This document shows positions 54,231 through 60,764 of a DNA stretch of 60,764 bases, piece by piece; position 1 is the stretch's first letter; each line of letters begins with the position of its first letter. The stretch lies in NCBI GenBank assembly GCA_035936835.1, contig DASYVT010000008.1:1-60764 (forward strand), given 5' to 3'. The position numbers were made by a program, and so were the translations under genes. The notes under the pieces were generated by a model. It was not told where the DNA came from, searched no databases, and saw nothing but the letters and a program-made list of their open reading frames with translations. Source of the DNA: Candidatus Methylomirabilota bacterium. GTDB taxonomy: Bacteria > Methylomirabilota > Methylomirabilia > Rokubacteriales > CSP1-6.

Positions 54231-55418
54231 GTGACGCCGCCCGCGGATCCGCCGATGCCACCCGACGGCGCAGGCTCTCCGGGCTCCGCGGACCTGGACG
54301 AGCGCCTCCTCATCGAGCGGTGTCGCGCGGGTGACATCGCGGCGTTCGAGCCCCTGGTGGAGAAGTACCGGCAGCGCGTGTGGCGCCTGGCCTTCCAGGT
54401 GCTGCGCGATCGCGAGGAGGCATGGGATTGCGCTCAGGACGCCTTCGTGCGGGCATTCCAGTCGCTGGCATCGTTCCGGGGCCACGCGGCTTTCTACACC
54501 TGGCTCTTCCGCATCGCCATGAACGTGGCGACCGACCGGCTGCGCGCCCGGAGCGCCCAGGCACGCGCGTTCGGCAGCCAGCCAGTGCCCGCGGAGGAGT
54601 GGGAGCGCACGGCGCTGGATCACGGGGAGCGGCCCGACCAGGCCGCGCTGGGCGCCGAGCGGCGCCTGCGCATCCGCCAGGCGCTCGATACCTTGCCGCC
54701 CAACGCGCGAACCATTATCATGCTCAGTGACGTCGAGGGACTCTCGTACCGCGAGATCGCATCCGTGCTCAACTGCCCAATCGGAACGGTGATGTCGAGG
54801 CTTCACAACGCGCGCAAGCGGCTGCGGAGCGCGCTCGGGCCCATGCTGCTCGTGCTCGTGTGTCTCGCGGCCGCGCTCGCGGGCGTCGCCGCATGGTCGC
54901 CGGCCTCGGGTCAAACGCCTCCGCCGGCCCCGGTCGCGGCGCCTCCGCCCGTCACGGCGCCTCCGAAAGGCACGGTCCACTTCGAGGTCAGGGTCCTGCA
55001 GGCCTCGAACCCTCCCGCTCCTCAGCCCGCGGCGGCCGGCAAGCAGGCGCCGGCTCCCGCCGGCCCCGCCGTCGGCAAGATGGACGAGCGCCTCAAGCAG
55101 ATCGTGCCGCGGCTGAGCAAGCTCTTCCGCTACAGTGACTACACGCCGCTCGAACATCACAATGTGGACGTCGAGTTCGGCGCCTCCAGGCGCCTGCCTG
55201 CCCCGGGCGACCGCTCGCTCGAAGTCACGCCGATGGACCTCCAGGGCAAGTCGGTCCGCATGCAGGTGCGGCTGCTCAAGGGCGAGAAGTCGGTCATGAC
55301 CTCGAACATCGTCGCCGCCCCGGGCGCGCCTGCCATCGTCGGCGGCCCGCGCCACGGCAACGGTGTGCTCATCATCATCATCTGGGCGGATCCGATCACC
55401 GCGCCCCCGGCGAAGTGA
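54231..55418 (+). CDS. ECF-type sigma factor with C-terminal membrane/extracytoplasmic extension
   Basis: 395-residue protein. Residues 25-100 are sigma region 2 (LVEKYRQRVWRLAFQVL, AWDCAQDAFVRAFQSL, FYTWLFRIAMNVATDRLR); residues 145-200 are region 4 with its HTH (LSYREIASVLNCPIGTVMSRLHNARKRLR). The same frame continues into a hydrophobic stretch (MLLVLVCLAAALAGVAAW, 205-222), a Pro-rich linker and a beta-rich domain (about 242-390) rich in basic residues. Either the sigma factor is membrane-tethered, or an internal ATG (54843) begins a separate secreted protein. No separate anti-sigma gene is next to it. Confidence 0.85.
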   Translation: MTPPADPPMPPDGAGSPGSADLDERLLIERCRAGDIAAFEPLVEKYRQRVWRLAFQVLRDREEAWDCAQDAFVRAFQSLASFRGHAAFYTWLFRIAMNVATDRLRARSAQARAFGSQPVPAEEWERTALDHGERPDQAALGAERRLRIRQALDTLPPNARTIIMLSDVEGLSYREIASVLNCPIGTVMSRLHNARKRLRSALGPMLLVLVCLAAALAGVAAWSPASGQTPPPAPVAAPPPVTAPPKGTVHFEVRVLQASNPPAPQPAAAGKQAPAPAGPAVGKMDERLKQIVPRLSKLFRYSDYTPLEHHNVDVEFGASRRLPAPGDRSLEVTPMDLQGKSVRMQVRLLKGEKSVMTSNIVAAPGAPAIVGGPRHGNGVLIIIIWADPITAPPAK

Positions 55419-55436
55419 GCGGGACGGGGGCCGGCC

Positions 55437-56960
55437 GTGAGTGAGGAGCGCTACTTCCGGGAGCGCGCCCGCATCGAGCAGGGCCACGTCAAGTACCGCG
55501 ACAAGCTGAAGGACGAGGGCAAGCTCTTCGTCCGCGACCGTCTGAAGCTCCTCCTCGACCCGGGCTCTCCGTTCCAGGAGGACTTCCTCTTCGCCCGCAA
55601 CCTGGAGGCGGATACGCCCGCCGACGGCGTGGTCACCGGTGTCGGCACCGTGGGCGGGCGCACAGTCTGCATCATGGCCAACGACTACACGGTCAAGGCC
55701 GGCTCCTGGGGTGAGAAGACGGTGGCGAAGATCGTGCGCATCCAGGAGCGGGCCCAGCGGCTGCAGGTGCCGCTGCTCTATCTCGTGGACGCGGCGGGCG
55801 GGCGCATCTCGGAGCAGATCAAGATCTTCCCCGGCCGCTTCCATGCCGGGCGCATCTTCTACAATGAAGTCCAGCTCTCCGGCGTCGTCCCCCAGGTGTG
55901 CATTCTCTTCGGCCCGTCGCCGGCCGGCTCTGCCTACCTGCCGGCTCTGACCGACTGCGTGATCATGGTGGACGGTAAGGCGAGCCTGTACGTCGGCTCT
56001 CCCCGCATGGTCGAGATGGCCATCGGCGAGAAGGTCTCGCTCGAGGACCTCGGTGGCGCACGCATGCACTGCTCGGTGTCGGGCTGCGGCGACATCCTGG
56101 CGGGCTCCGACGAGGACGCGATCGAACTCTGCAAGCGATACCTGGCCTTCATGCCCCAGTCGTATCGCGAGCGGCCGGCGAGCACCGAAGCCCGCGAGGC
56201 CGTGCCGGGCAGGCCGATCGAACAGATCGTCCCGTACGACCAGCGCAAGTGGTTCGACATGTACGAGGTCATCGATCGGGTCGTGGACGCAGGCTCCTTC
56301 TTCGAGATCAAGCGGCTCTTTGCCCAGGAGATCATTACCGGATTCGCCCGCATCGGCGGCCGCGCAGCCGGCATCGTCGCCAACCAGCCCAAGGTCAAGG
56401 GCGGCGTGCTGATGGTGGACTCCTCCGACAAGGGCGCGCGCTTCATCTGGCTCTGCAACGCGTTCAACATCCCGCTCGTCTACCTGGCCGACGTCCCGGG
56501 CTTCATGGTCGGGGCCAAGGTGGAGCGCGCGGGCATCATCCGCCACGGCGCCAAGATGGTCTTCGCCACCTCGCAGGCGACGGTGCCGAAGATCTCCGTG
56601 GTCGTGCGCAAGTGCTACGGCGCGGGGCTCTACGCGATGTGCGGCCCGGCCTTCGAGCCCGACGCGGCGCTATCCCTGCCGCAGGGGCAGGTGGCCATCA
56701 TGGGGCCCGAGCCGGCGGTCAACGCCGTCTACTACAACAAGATCATGGAGCTGCCGGAAAGCGAGCGCGCGGCTTACGTCCGGGAGAAGCGCGCGGAGTA
56801 CGTCCAGGACGTGGACATCTACAAGCTCGCCTCGGAGATGCTGGTGGACGGCATCATCGCGGGGTCGGAGCTGCGCGGCGAGCTCATTAAGCGGCTCGAG
56901 TACGCCCAGGGCAAGCAGCTCGAGTTCCCACCGCGCAGGAATCCCGTTCTCCCCGTCTGA
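55437..56960 (+). CDS. Acyl-CoA carboxylase carboxyltransferase (beta) subunit
   Basis: 507-residue carboxyltransferase of the biotin-dependent propionyl-/methylcrotonyl-CoA carboxylase type. N-terminal RARIEQGHVKYRDKLKDEGKLFVRDR, oxyanion segment YLVDAAGGRISEQ, FGPSPAGSAYLPAL, GSPRMVE, and C-terminal domain with RIGGRAAGIVANQPKVKGG and LADVPGFMVGAKVERAGIIRHGAKM. The GTG start at 55437 is preceded by G-rich sequence. No biotin carboxylase subunit lies nearby, so the acyl-CoA preference is open. Confidence 0.92.
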   Translation: MSEERYFRERARIEQGHVKYRDKLKDEGKLFVRDRLKLLLDPGSPFQEDFLFARNLEADTPADGVVTGVGTVGGRTVCIMANDYTVKAGSWGEKTVAKIVRIQERAQRLQVPLLYLVDAAGGRISEQIKIFPGRFHAGRIFYNEVQLSGVVPQVCILFGPSPAGSAYLPALTDCVIMVDGKASLYVGSPRMVEMAIGEKVSLEDLGGARMHCSVSGCGDILAGSDEDAIELCKRYLAFMPQSYRERPASTEAREAVPGRPIEQIVPYDQRKWFDMYEVIDRVVDAGSFFEIKRLFAQEIITGFARIGGRAAGIVANQPKVKGGVLMVDSSDKGARFIWLCNAFNIPLVYLADVPGFMVGAKVERAGIIRHGAKMVFATSQATVPKISVVVRKCYGAGLYAMCGPAFEPDAALSLPQGQVAIMGPEPAVNAVYYNKIMELPESERAAYVREKRAEYVQDVDIYKLASEMLVDGIIAGSELRGELIKRLEYAQGKQLEFPPRRNPVLPV

Positions 56961-56982
56961 GTCCCTTCGCCTACGGCACGCG

Positions 56983-57732
56983 GTGGGCTACCTGATTCTT
57001 GCGGTCCGGTTTCTGACCATCGTGCCCGTGCCGGGGCGCGAGGCGACGGGCGCGGGGGCGCTGGGGCGTGCCGCGTGGTGGTTTCCCGCCGTGGGCGTGG
57101 CGCTCGGCGCCTGCCTCGCCGCGGCCGACCAGCTCCTCGCGTTCCTGTTCCCGCCGCTGCTGGGAAGCATACTGGTCATTGGGCTGTGGAAGGTTCTTAC
57201 CGGCGGCATCCACCTCGACGGTCTCGCCGACGTCCTCGACGGCCTCGCGGGCCGCGACGCCGAGCGACGGCTCGCCATCATGCGGGACAGCCGTATCGGT
57301 GTCTTCGGCGCCGCCGGCATCGTCCTCTGCTTCCTGATCTCGGCAGGCGCGCTCGACGCGCTGCCCACGGGCCGCCATCCGGCCGTGCTGTTGCTGGCGC
57401 CGGCGGCAGGCCGCCTCGCGCCGCTTCTGATCGGCCCGTTGTTCCCGGCGGCGAGCCCTGGTCAGGGGGTCGGCGCGGCCTTCCTCGAGGGTCTGTCGCC
57501 GTGGGTGGCGCCCGTGTCCATCTCGGGCCTCTGGATCCTGGCAGCCGCGCTCCTCGGGCCGTGGGGCGGGCTCCTCTTGAGCCTCGCCCTTGCGAGCATG
57601 CTTCTCTGGGCGGTGTTTGTGGCCTCCCGCCTCGGTGGCCTCACGGGCGATGCGCTCGGCTCGTCCGTCGAGGTGGGCGAGCTCGCGACGTTGGTCGCCG
57701 CCGCGGCCCTGATTCACCTGCGCGTCATCTAA
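56983..57732 (+). CDS. cobS: Adenosylcobinamide-GDP ribazoletransferase
   Basis: 249-residue membrane enzyme that joins adenosylcobinamide-GDP and alpha-ribazole to complete cobalamin. VRFLTIVPVPGR at the start and the hallmark LTGGIHLDGLADVLDGLAG (about residues 68-87), followed by MRDSRIGVFGAAG. Several membrane helices. The GTG start at 56983 is 22 nt after the carboxyltransferase gene. Followed 4 nt later by cobC. Confidence 0.95.
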   Translation: MGYLILAVRFLTIVPVPGREATGAGALGRAAWWFPAVGVALGACLAAADQLLAFLFPPLLGSILVIGLWKVLTGGIHLDGLADVLDGLAGRDAERRLAIMRDSRIGVFGAAGIVLCFLISAGALDALPTGRHPAVLLLAPAAGRLAPLLIGPLFPAASPGQGVGAAFLEGLSPWVAPVSISGLWILAAALLGPWGGLLLSLALASMLLWAVFVASRLGGLTGDALGSSVEVGELATLVAAAALIHLRVI

Positions 57733-57736
57733 GACC

Positions 57737-58345
57737 GTGCGGACGACCATCTACCTTGTCCGGCACGGCAGCGTGGTGGGCGCCGAAACTCGGCGGTTCA
57801 TCGGCCATCTCGACGTGCCGCTTTCGCCGATGGGCGAAGCCGAAGCGGCGGCGCTGGGACGGCGGCTCGCGGGCGCCAAGCTCGCCGCGGCGTATTCCAG
57901 CGACCTCGCGCGCACGCGACGGACCGCCGAGATCCTGACGGCGCCGCACGGGCTCGAGGCCGTCCCGCTGCCGGAGCTCCGGGAGTTCTCCATGGGGCGC
58001 TGGGAGGGCCTGACAGCGGCCGAGATCCGGGCGCTCGACCCCGCGGCCTTCGAGGCGTGGATGGCCGACGTCGGCCGATTCCAGTTTCCCGGGGGAGAGA
58101 GTCTGACGGACGTCTCGGCGAGGGCTTGGCCCGCGTTCGAGGGCATCGCTGCCCGCCACCCGGGCTCTCGCGTCCTAGTCGTCGCACACGGCGGCCCGAA
58201 CCGCATCGTCATGTGCCGGGCGCTGGGCATTCGTCCCGAGCGTATCCTGGCGCTGGGTCAGGACTACGCGGCGCTGTCCGTGCTCGAGCGGGGCCCGTCG
58301 GGCTGGGCCCTCCGGCTGCTGAACCACCGCGAGCCGCTGCCATAG
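57737..58345 (+). CDS. cobC: Histidine phosphatase, alpha-ribazole phosphatase-like
   Basis: 202-residue histidine phosphatase. RHG with phospho-His10 (YLVRHGSVVG), Arg in SDLARTRRTAEI, EFSMGRWEGLTAAEI, and a C-terminal VAHGGPNRIV His. Its position directly after cobS (4-nt gap) supports alpha-ribazole-5'-phosphate phosphatase activity in lower-ligand assembly; by sequence alone it could be a phosphoglycerate mutase-like phosphatase. Confidence 0.88.
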   Translation: MRTTIYLVRHGSVVGAETRRFIGHLDVPLSPMGEAEAAALGRRLAGAKLAAAYSSDLARTRRTAEILTAPHGLEAVPLPELREFSMGRWEGLTAAEIRALDPAAFEAWMADVGRFQFPGGESLTDVSARAWPAFEGIAARHPGSRVLVVAHGGPNRIVMCRALGIRPERILALGQDYAALSVLERGPSGWALRLLNHREPLP

Positions 58346-58570
58346 CGCCACCGGCCCGCAGTCTGCCGCGCTCCGTCCCTGAGGGCAGCAAGCGCGCTCC
58401 ATCCAGGGGCATCCGCCGAGCCCCTCTCGGGTGACACTCTCCGTCGCCCGGGTGTCGCGGTGGGTCCACCCCCCCACTGATGGCGAGCCCCGAGCCACGC
58501 CACCGTTTTAGGAAGCTTTTTCGAACAGTCACTTACAGGGCGTTTGCGGTGGCGGCTCGCCGGTCCCGAG

Positions 58571-58585
58571 TGGCATCGGCCTTGC
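58571..58585 (+). promoter_or_regulatory. Sigma-54 promoter of the minor pilin operon
   Basis: TGGCAT-CGGCC-TTGC with GG and GC 10 nt apart, 32 nt before the first pilin ATG, with AGGAGA in between. It shares 14 of 15 bases with the promoter at 39689-39703. The rest of the 271-base gap (58346-58616) holds no ORF that I credit. Confidence 0.85.
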
Positions 58586-58616
58586 TATGTCTCTAGCAGG
58601 AGACATATAGTCACCC

Positions 58617-59087
58617 ATGAACAGACTCGTGCGAGGCATCAGGATCTCCCCAAGCCAGGCCGGTTTCAGCCTGGTCGAGCTCCTTGCCGCCGTTTTCGTC
58701 ATCTCTCTCGGTCTGGTGGCGGTCGGGGCGGGCTTCGCCACGGCCATCCAGGGCGTCGAGACGAGCCGCCAGCAGCCGACGGCGACCTTCCTGGCCGAGC
58801 AGCGCCTCGAACAGATCCGCGCGACGGCCCTCGGCAACTCGCTGGCCGCGTGCATGGGCTTCGCCAATATCACACCTGGCTGCTTTCCCGACCAGGCCTA
58901 CGGTGCGATCCCGAACGCTCCAGGGTACCGCACGCACGTCATGATCACCGATTCCCCCCCCGTCAACGGCAACATCGCCCGCAAGCGGGTGGACGTCGAG
59001 GTCTTCTACCGGCCGATCGTGGCCTGGGGAGCGCTCACTACCGAGCGCAGCGTGCGGCTGTCCACCCTCATCGCGAACCACACATGA
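58617..59087 (+). CDS. Type IV pilus minor pilin / PilV-like pseudopilin
   Basis: 156-residue prepilin-like protein. The prepilin peptidase site and N-helix read AGFSLVELLAAVFVISLGLVAVGAG (cleavage after Gly16, then F-S-L-V-E with the E5 residue), followed by a short globular domain with two Cys (CMGF, GCFP) and RLEQIRATALG typical of PilV. It begins the operon behind a sigma-54 promoter. Likely role: minor pilin priming pilus assembly. Its stop overlaps the next small gene (ATGA). Confidence 0.88.
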   Translation: MNRLVRGIRISPSQAGFSLVELLAAVFVISLGLVAVGAGFATAIQGVETSRQQPTATFLAEQRLEQIRATALGNSLAACMGFANITPGCFPDQAYGAIPNAPGYRTHVMITDSPPVNGNIARKRVDVEVFYRPIVAWGALTTERSVRLSTLIANHT

Positions 59088-59239
59088 GTCCCCGTGTCGC
59101 GGCCTTGAAGGTGGTCGGCCTGAAGAGCGCCACCGCCACCGCGAACAAGGTCGACGCCCAGGCGAACGCGCGCATGGGCATCGACCGTGTCATCGAAGAG
59201 ATTCGCGAGCCGGGGTACTTGCCGGAGGCAGGGGCATGA
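59084..59239 (+). CDS. 51-aa miniature protein resembling the helix of PilW-type minor pilins
   Basis: Short ORF fitted exactly between two ATGA overlaps, so it is probably translated. KVDAQANARMGIDRVIEEIREPGYLP resembles the post-membrane helix of PilW-like pilins and lines up with RVEAQQNGRIALELMVRELRSA in the gene at 60243. It has no prepilin signal and no C-terminal beta domain. It may be the remnant of a larger minor pilin, or a small cytoplasmic helper. Confidence 0.55.
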   Translation: MSPRVAALKVVGLKSATATANKVDAQANARMGIDRVIEEIREPGYLPEAGA

Positions 59240-59730
59240 TTCGGGCGGCTCATGGCGTGGCGAGGAAGGCGGGCGGGCGCCCCTTCCGAGAGGCCGGCTT
59301 CAGCCTCACCGAGCTGGTCGTAGTCATCGCCGTCGTCGGCGTGCTCTCCGTCATGACCGTCCCATTCTTCGTTCGCTACTATCAGGCGGCCGCGGCGCGC
59401 GCGGATGTCCAGCAGGTCATCACGCTCTTCAGCCAGGCCCGCGCGCTCGCGGTCAAACAGAACGATAGGGTCTGCGTCACCATGCCGACCAACACGCAGA
59501 TGGTCTTGCGCCTGAGCACCTGCGCCGGCACTGTCTGGACCGGCCCGGGCACGGACGGCGCCGGCAACATCAAGCTGCCGCAGGGATTCACCATCGGGCC
59601 GCTCAACAACGTGACCTTCGACTACCTGGGCACGGCGGTGGCGGCGACAACCTACACCATGACCAACTCGACCACCTATGAGACAAACACGATTTCCATC
59701 GCGCTCAGTGGCCGGGTGACGAGTCCGTAA
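59236..59730 (+). CDS. GspH/FimT-family pseudopilin
   Basis: 164-residue pseudopilin. Class III signal site EAGFSLTELVVVIAVVGVLSVMTVPFF (cleavage after Gly21, E5 present), helix ADVQQVITLFSQARALAVKQND, and a beta domain with two Cys in CVTM and STCAG. FimT/GspH proteins are minor (pseudo)pilins of type IV pilus or type II secretion machines. The start overlaps the mini-gene stop; the next gene follows directly after its TAA. Confidence 0.88.
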   Translation: MIRAAHGVARKAGGRPFREAGFSLTELVVVIAVVGVLSVMTVPFFVRYYQAAAARADVQQVITLFSQARALAVKQNDRVCVTMPTNTQMVLRLSTCAGTVWTGPGTDGAGNIKLPQGFTIGPLNNVTFDYLGTAVAATTYTMTNSTTYETNTISIALSGRVTSP

Positions 59731-60246
59731 ATGCGTCGCGCGCTCCGATTCGTCGCTGCGGACCAGGCCGGGATGTCGTTGGCGGAGATTCTAATCGCCT
59801 GCGTCATCATCGCCGTCGGCCTGGTCGGCCTGCTCTCGGCCGTACCGTCCGCCAGCTACGGGATCCAGGAAGGCCGGCAACTGTCGACGGCAACCTTCCT
59901 TGCCAATCAGCGGCTCGAACAAGTAAGCAACGCGCGGTGGACGCAGTGTCCGGTGGCCGATACCCTAGGCGTCTCGGCGTCGGCATCCGTCGCTCCGACC
60001 TCCGGAGCCCTCACCACCTTCCCGGACGAGAGCCCGATGGCTGCGCCCTACGGCGACTACACACGGACCGTTCGCATCACCGCCGCCCAGCCTGCGGATC
60101 CCTGTCCCGGCGGCGTCGGCGGCCCGAACGTCGGGCTCCGGCAGGTCGTCGTGACCGTGAGCTACAGGCCATCGACCGCCACCGGGGTCGCGGCCGCCGG
60201 CACCACGAAGAGCGCCATCGTCACCATGCTGATCGCCCAGCGGTGA
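59731..60246 (+). CDS. PilV-like minor pilin
   Basis: 171-residue protein. Prepilin motif AGMSLAEILIACVIIAVGLVGLLSAV (cleavage after Gly14; Met at position 1 and E5 present), then RQLSTATFLANQRLEQVSNARW, the same block as in the gene at 58617, so the two are paralogues. Beta domain with CPVAD and DPCPGG. The start adjoins the preceding stop. The stop overlaps the next GTG. Confidence 0.86.
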   Translation: MRRALRFVAADQAGMSLAEILIACVIIAVGLVGLLSAVPSASYGIQEGRQLSTATFLANQRLEQVSNARWTQCPVADTLGVSASASVAPTSGALTTFPDESPMAAPYGDYTRTVRITAAQPADPCPGGVGGPNVGLRQVVVTVSYRPSTATGVAAAGTTKSAIVTMLIAQR

Positions 60247-60764
60247 AGGCCATGTTCCTACTCGTACGTGATCAGCGCGGTTTCACGTTGGGGGAGCTGC
60301 TCGTCGTCATCGCCATTCTGGGTCTCATGCTGGCCGGGCTCTTGACTGTGCAGATGGCGGGCCAGCAGTCCTACCTCATCGGCTCCCACCGTGTCGAGGC
60401 CCAGCAGAACGGGCGCATCGCGCTCGAGCTGATGGTCCGCGAGCTCCGCTCAGCCACGGTCGTGACCGCGATCCCGAGCGCCACGGACATAAGTTTCCAG
60501 TATAAAGACGTGCAAGGCGGGGTTGAAATCCTCCACACGGTTCGGTACCAGCTCGCCGGCGCCGTGCTCAACCGAACCTTTGACGGTGTGACGACGCCGC
60601 TCATCGGCGGCGTCGTGACCTTCAACCTGACATACTTCTCGGCCTATGTCGGCTCCACCAACACCGGGACTCCGGCCGCGGATAACACACAGGTCAGGCT
60701 GGTCCGGGTGCAGCTCGTGACCGGCACCGAGGAATCCGTTGCCAGCTATTCGGACTCGAACCAG
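60243..60764 (+). CDS. PilW/GspJ-like minor pilin, partial
   Basis: 174 codons, open at the right edge. GTG at 60243 overlaps the previous stop (GTGA); an ATG three codons in (60252) is the alternative start. Prepilin site QRGFTLGELLVVIAILGLMLAGLL (E5 present), helix RVEAQQNGRIALELMVRELRSA, then beta strands (DISFQYKD, VTFNLTYFSAY). PilW-type minor pilins cooperate with FimT and PilV proteins like those upstream in pilus initiation. Confidence 0.87.
   Translation, partial: MKAMFLLVRDQRGFTLGELLVVIAILGLMLAGLLTVQMAGQQSYLIGSHRVEAQQNGRIALELMVRELRSATVVTAIPSATDISFQYKDVQGGVEILHTVRYQLAGAVLNRTFDGVTTPLIGGVVTFNLTYFSAYVGSTNTGTPAADNTQVRLVRVQLVTGTEESVASYSDSNQ

Noticed and set aside
58346-58570. Possible cyclic-di-GMP riboswitch before the pilin genes
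   Set aside because: No recognisable GEMM core or tetraloop-receptor pattern could be found by eye. The sigma-54 promoter lies downstream of most of this stretch, so it would not be in the transcript.

Overview
This 60.8 kb window is very GC-rich, densely coded bacterial chromosome. Genes are packed into operons with many ATGA/GTGA stop-start overlaps and frequent GTG starts. There are no rRNA or tRNA genes, no CRISPR array and no complete mobile element. The mix of genes (oligopeptide ABC transport, amidases, an F420-type LLM oxidoreductase, crotonase, acyl-CoA carboxylase, corrinoid methyl transfer, many NtrC-type regulators) suits an uncultured soil or subsurface lineage such as Rokubacteria/Methylomirabilota. 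That placement is an inference from gene content and composition, because no phylogenetic marker is present.

Layout. 1-4.8 kb: peptide ABC transporter (permease, binding protein), a small acidic protein with an amidase, and a tandem ferredoxin-fold protein. 4.9-12.9 kb: histidine kinase with sigma-54 activator, crotonase, MFS permease, amidohydrolase, class II fumarase and an MBL hydrolase. 13.0-13.8 kb: two CDGSH iron-sulfur proteins flanking a broken IS1380-type transposase. 13.9-25.8 kb: PhnZ-like HD oxygenase, hotdog thioesterase, NHL propeller, SDR, M1 aminopeptidase, a probable selenocysteine-containing redoxin with an in-frame UGA, LLM oxidoreductase, MFS permease, D-cysteine desulfhydrase-like enzyme, alpha/beta hydrolase and a PDE-II-like MBL protein.

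26.0-35.1 kb: persulfide dioxygenase-rhodanese fusion, then a dispersed cobalamin methyl-transfer cassette (corrinoid protein, homocysteine methyltransferase, MetH-type reactivation domain, shikimate kinase, homocysteine methyltransferase-MTHFR fusion), an amidase and an N-acyl-D-amino-acid deacylase. 35.1-40.9 kb: large GAF-PAS histidine kinase with an NtrC-type regulator, a degenerate receiver behind a sigma-54 promoter, and an RRM protein. 41.0-47.9 kb: DUF169-UroD fusion, then a transporter-fused histidine kinase with a third NtrC-type regulator. 48.0-56.9 kb: acetyl-CoA synthetase, MHS permease, DksA/TraR protein, a GDPD homologue without its catalytic residues, PlsC, AroQ, an ECF sigma factor with a membrane/periplasmic extension, and an acyl-CoA carboxyltransferase. 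57-60.8 kb: CobS and CobC, then a sigma-54-promoted minor pilin operon running off the end.

Three themes recur. The first is cobalamin chemistry: corrinoid protein, reactivation domain, UroD-type methyltransferase and CobS/CobC. The second is sigma-54 control: three NtrC-type activators and two near-identical -24/-12 promoters, with weaker sites elsewhere. The third is acetate/acyl-CoA metabolism, with the SSS-kinase/regulator pair directly upstream of acs and a permease. The most striking single item is the UGA-interrupted redoxin at 19365-20435, which has a plausible bacterial SECIS hairpin just after the UGA.
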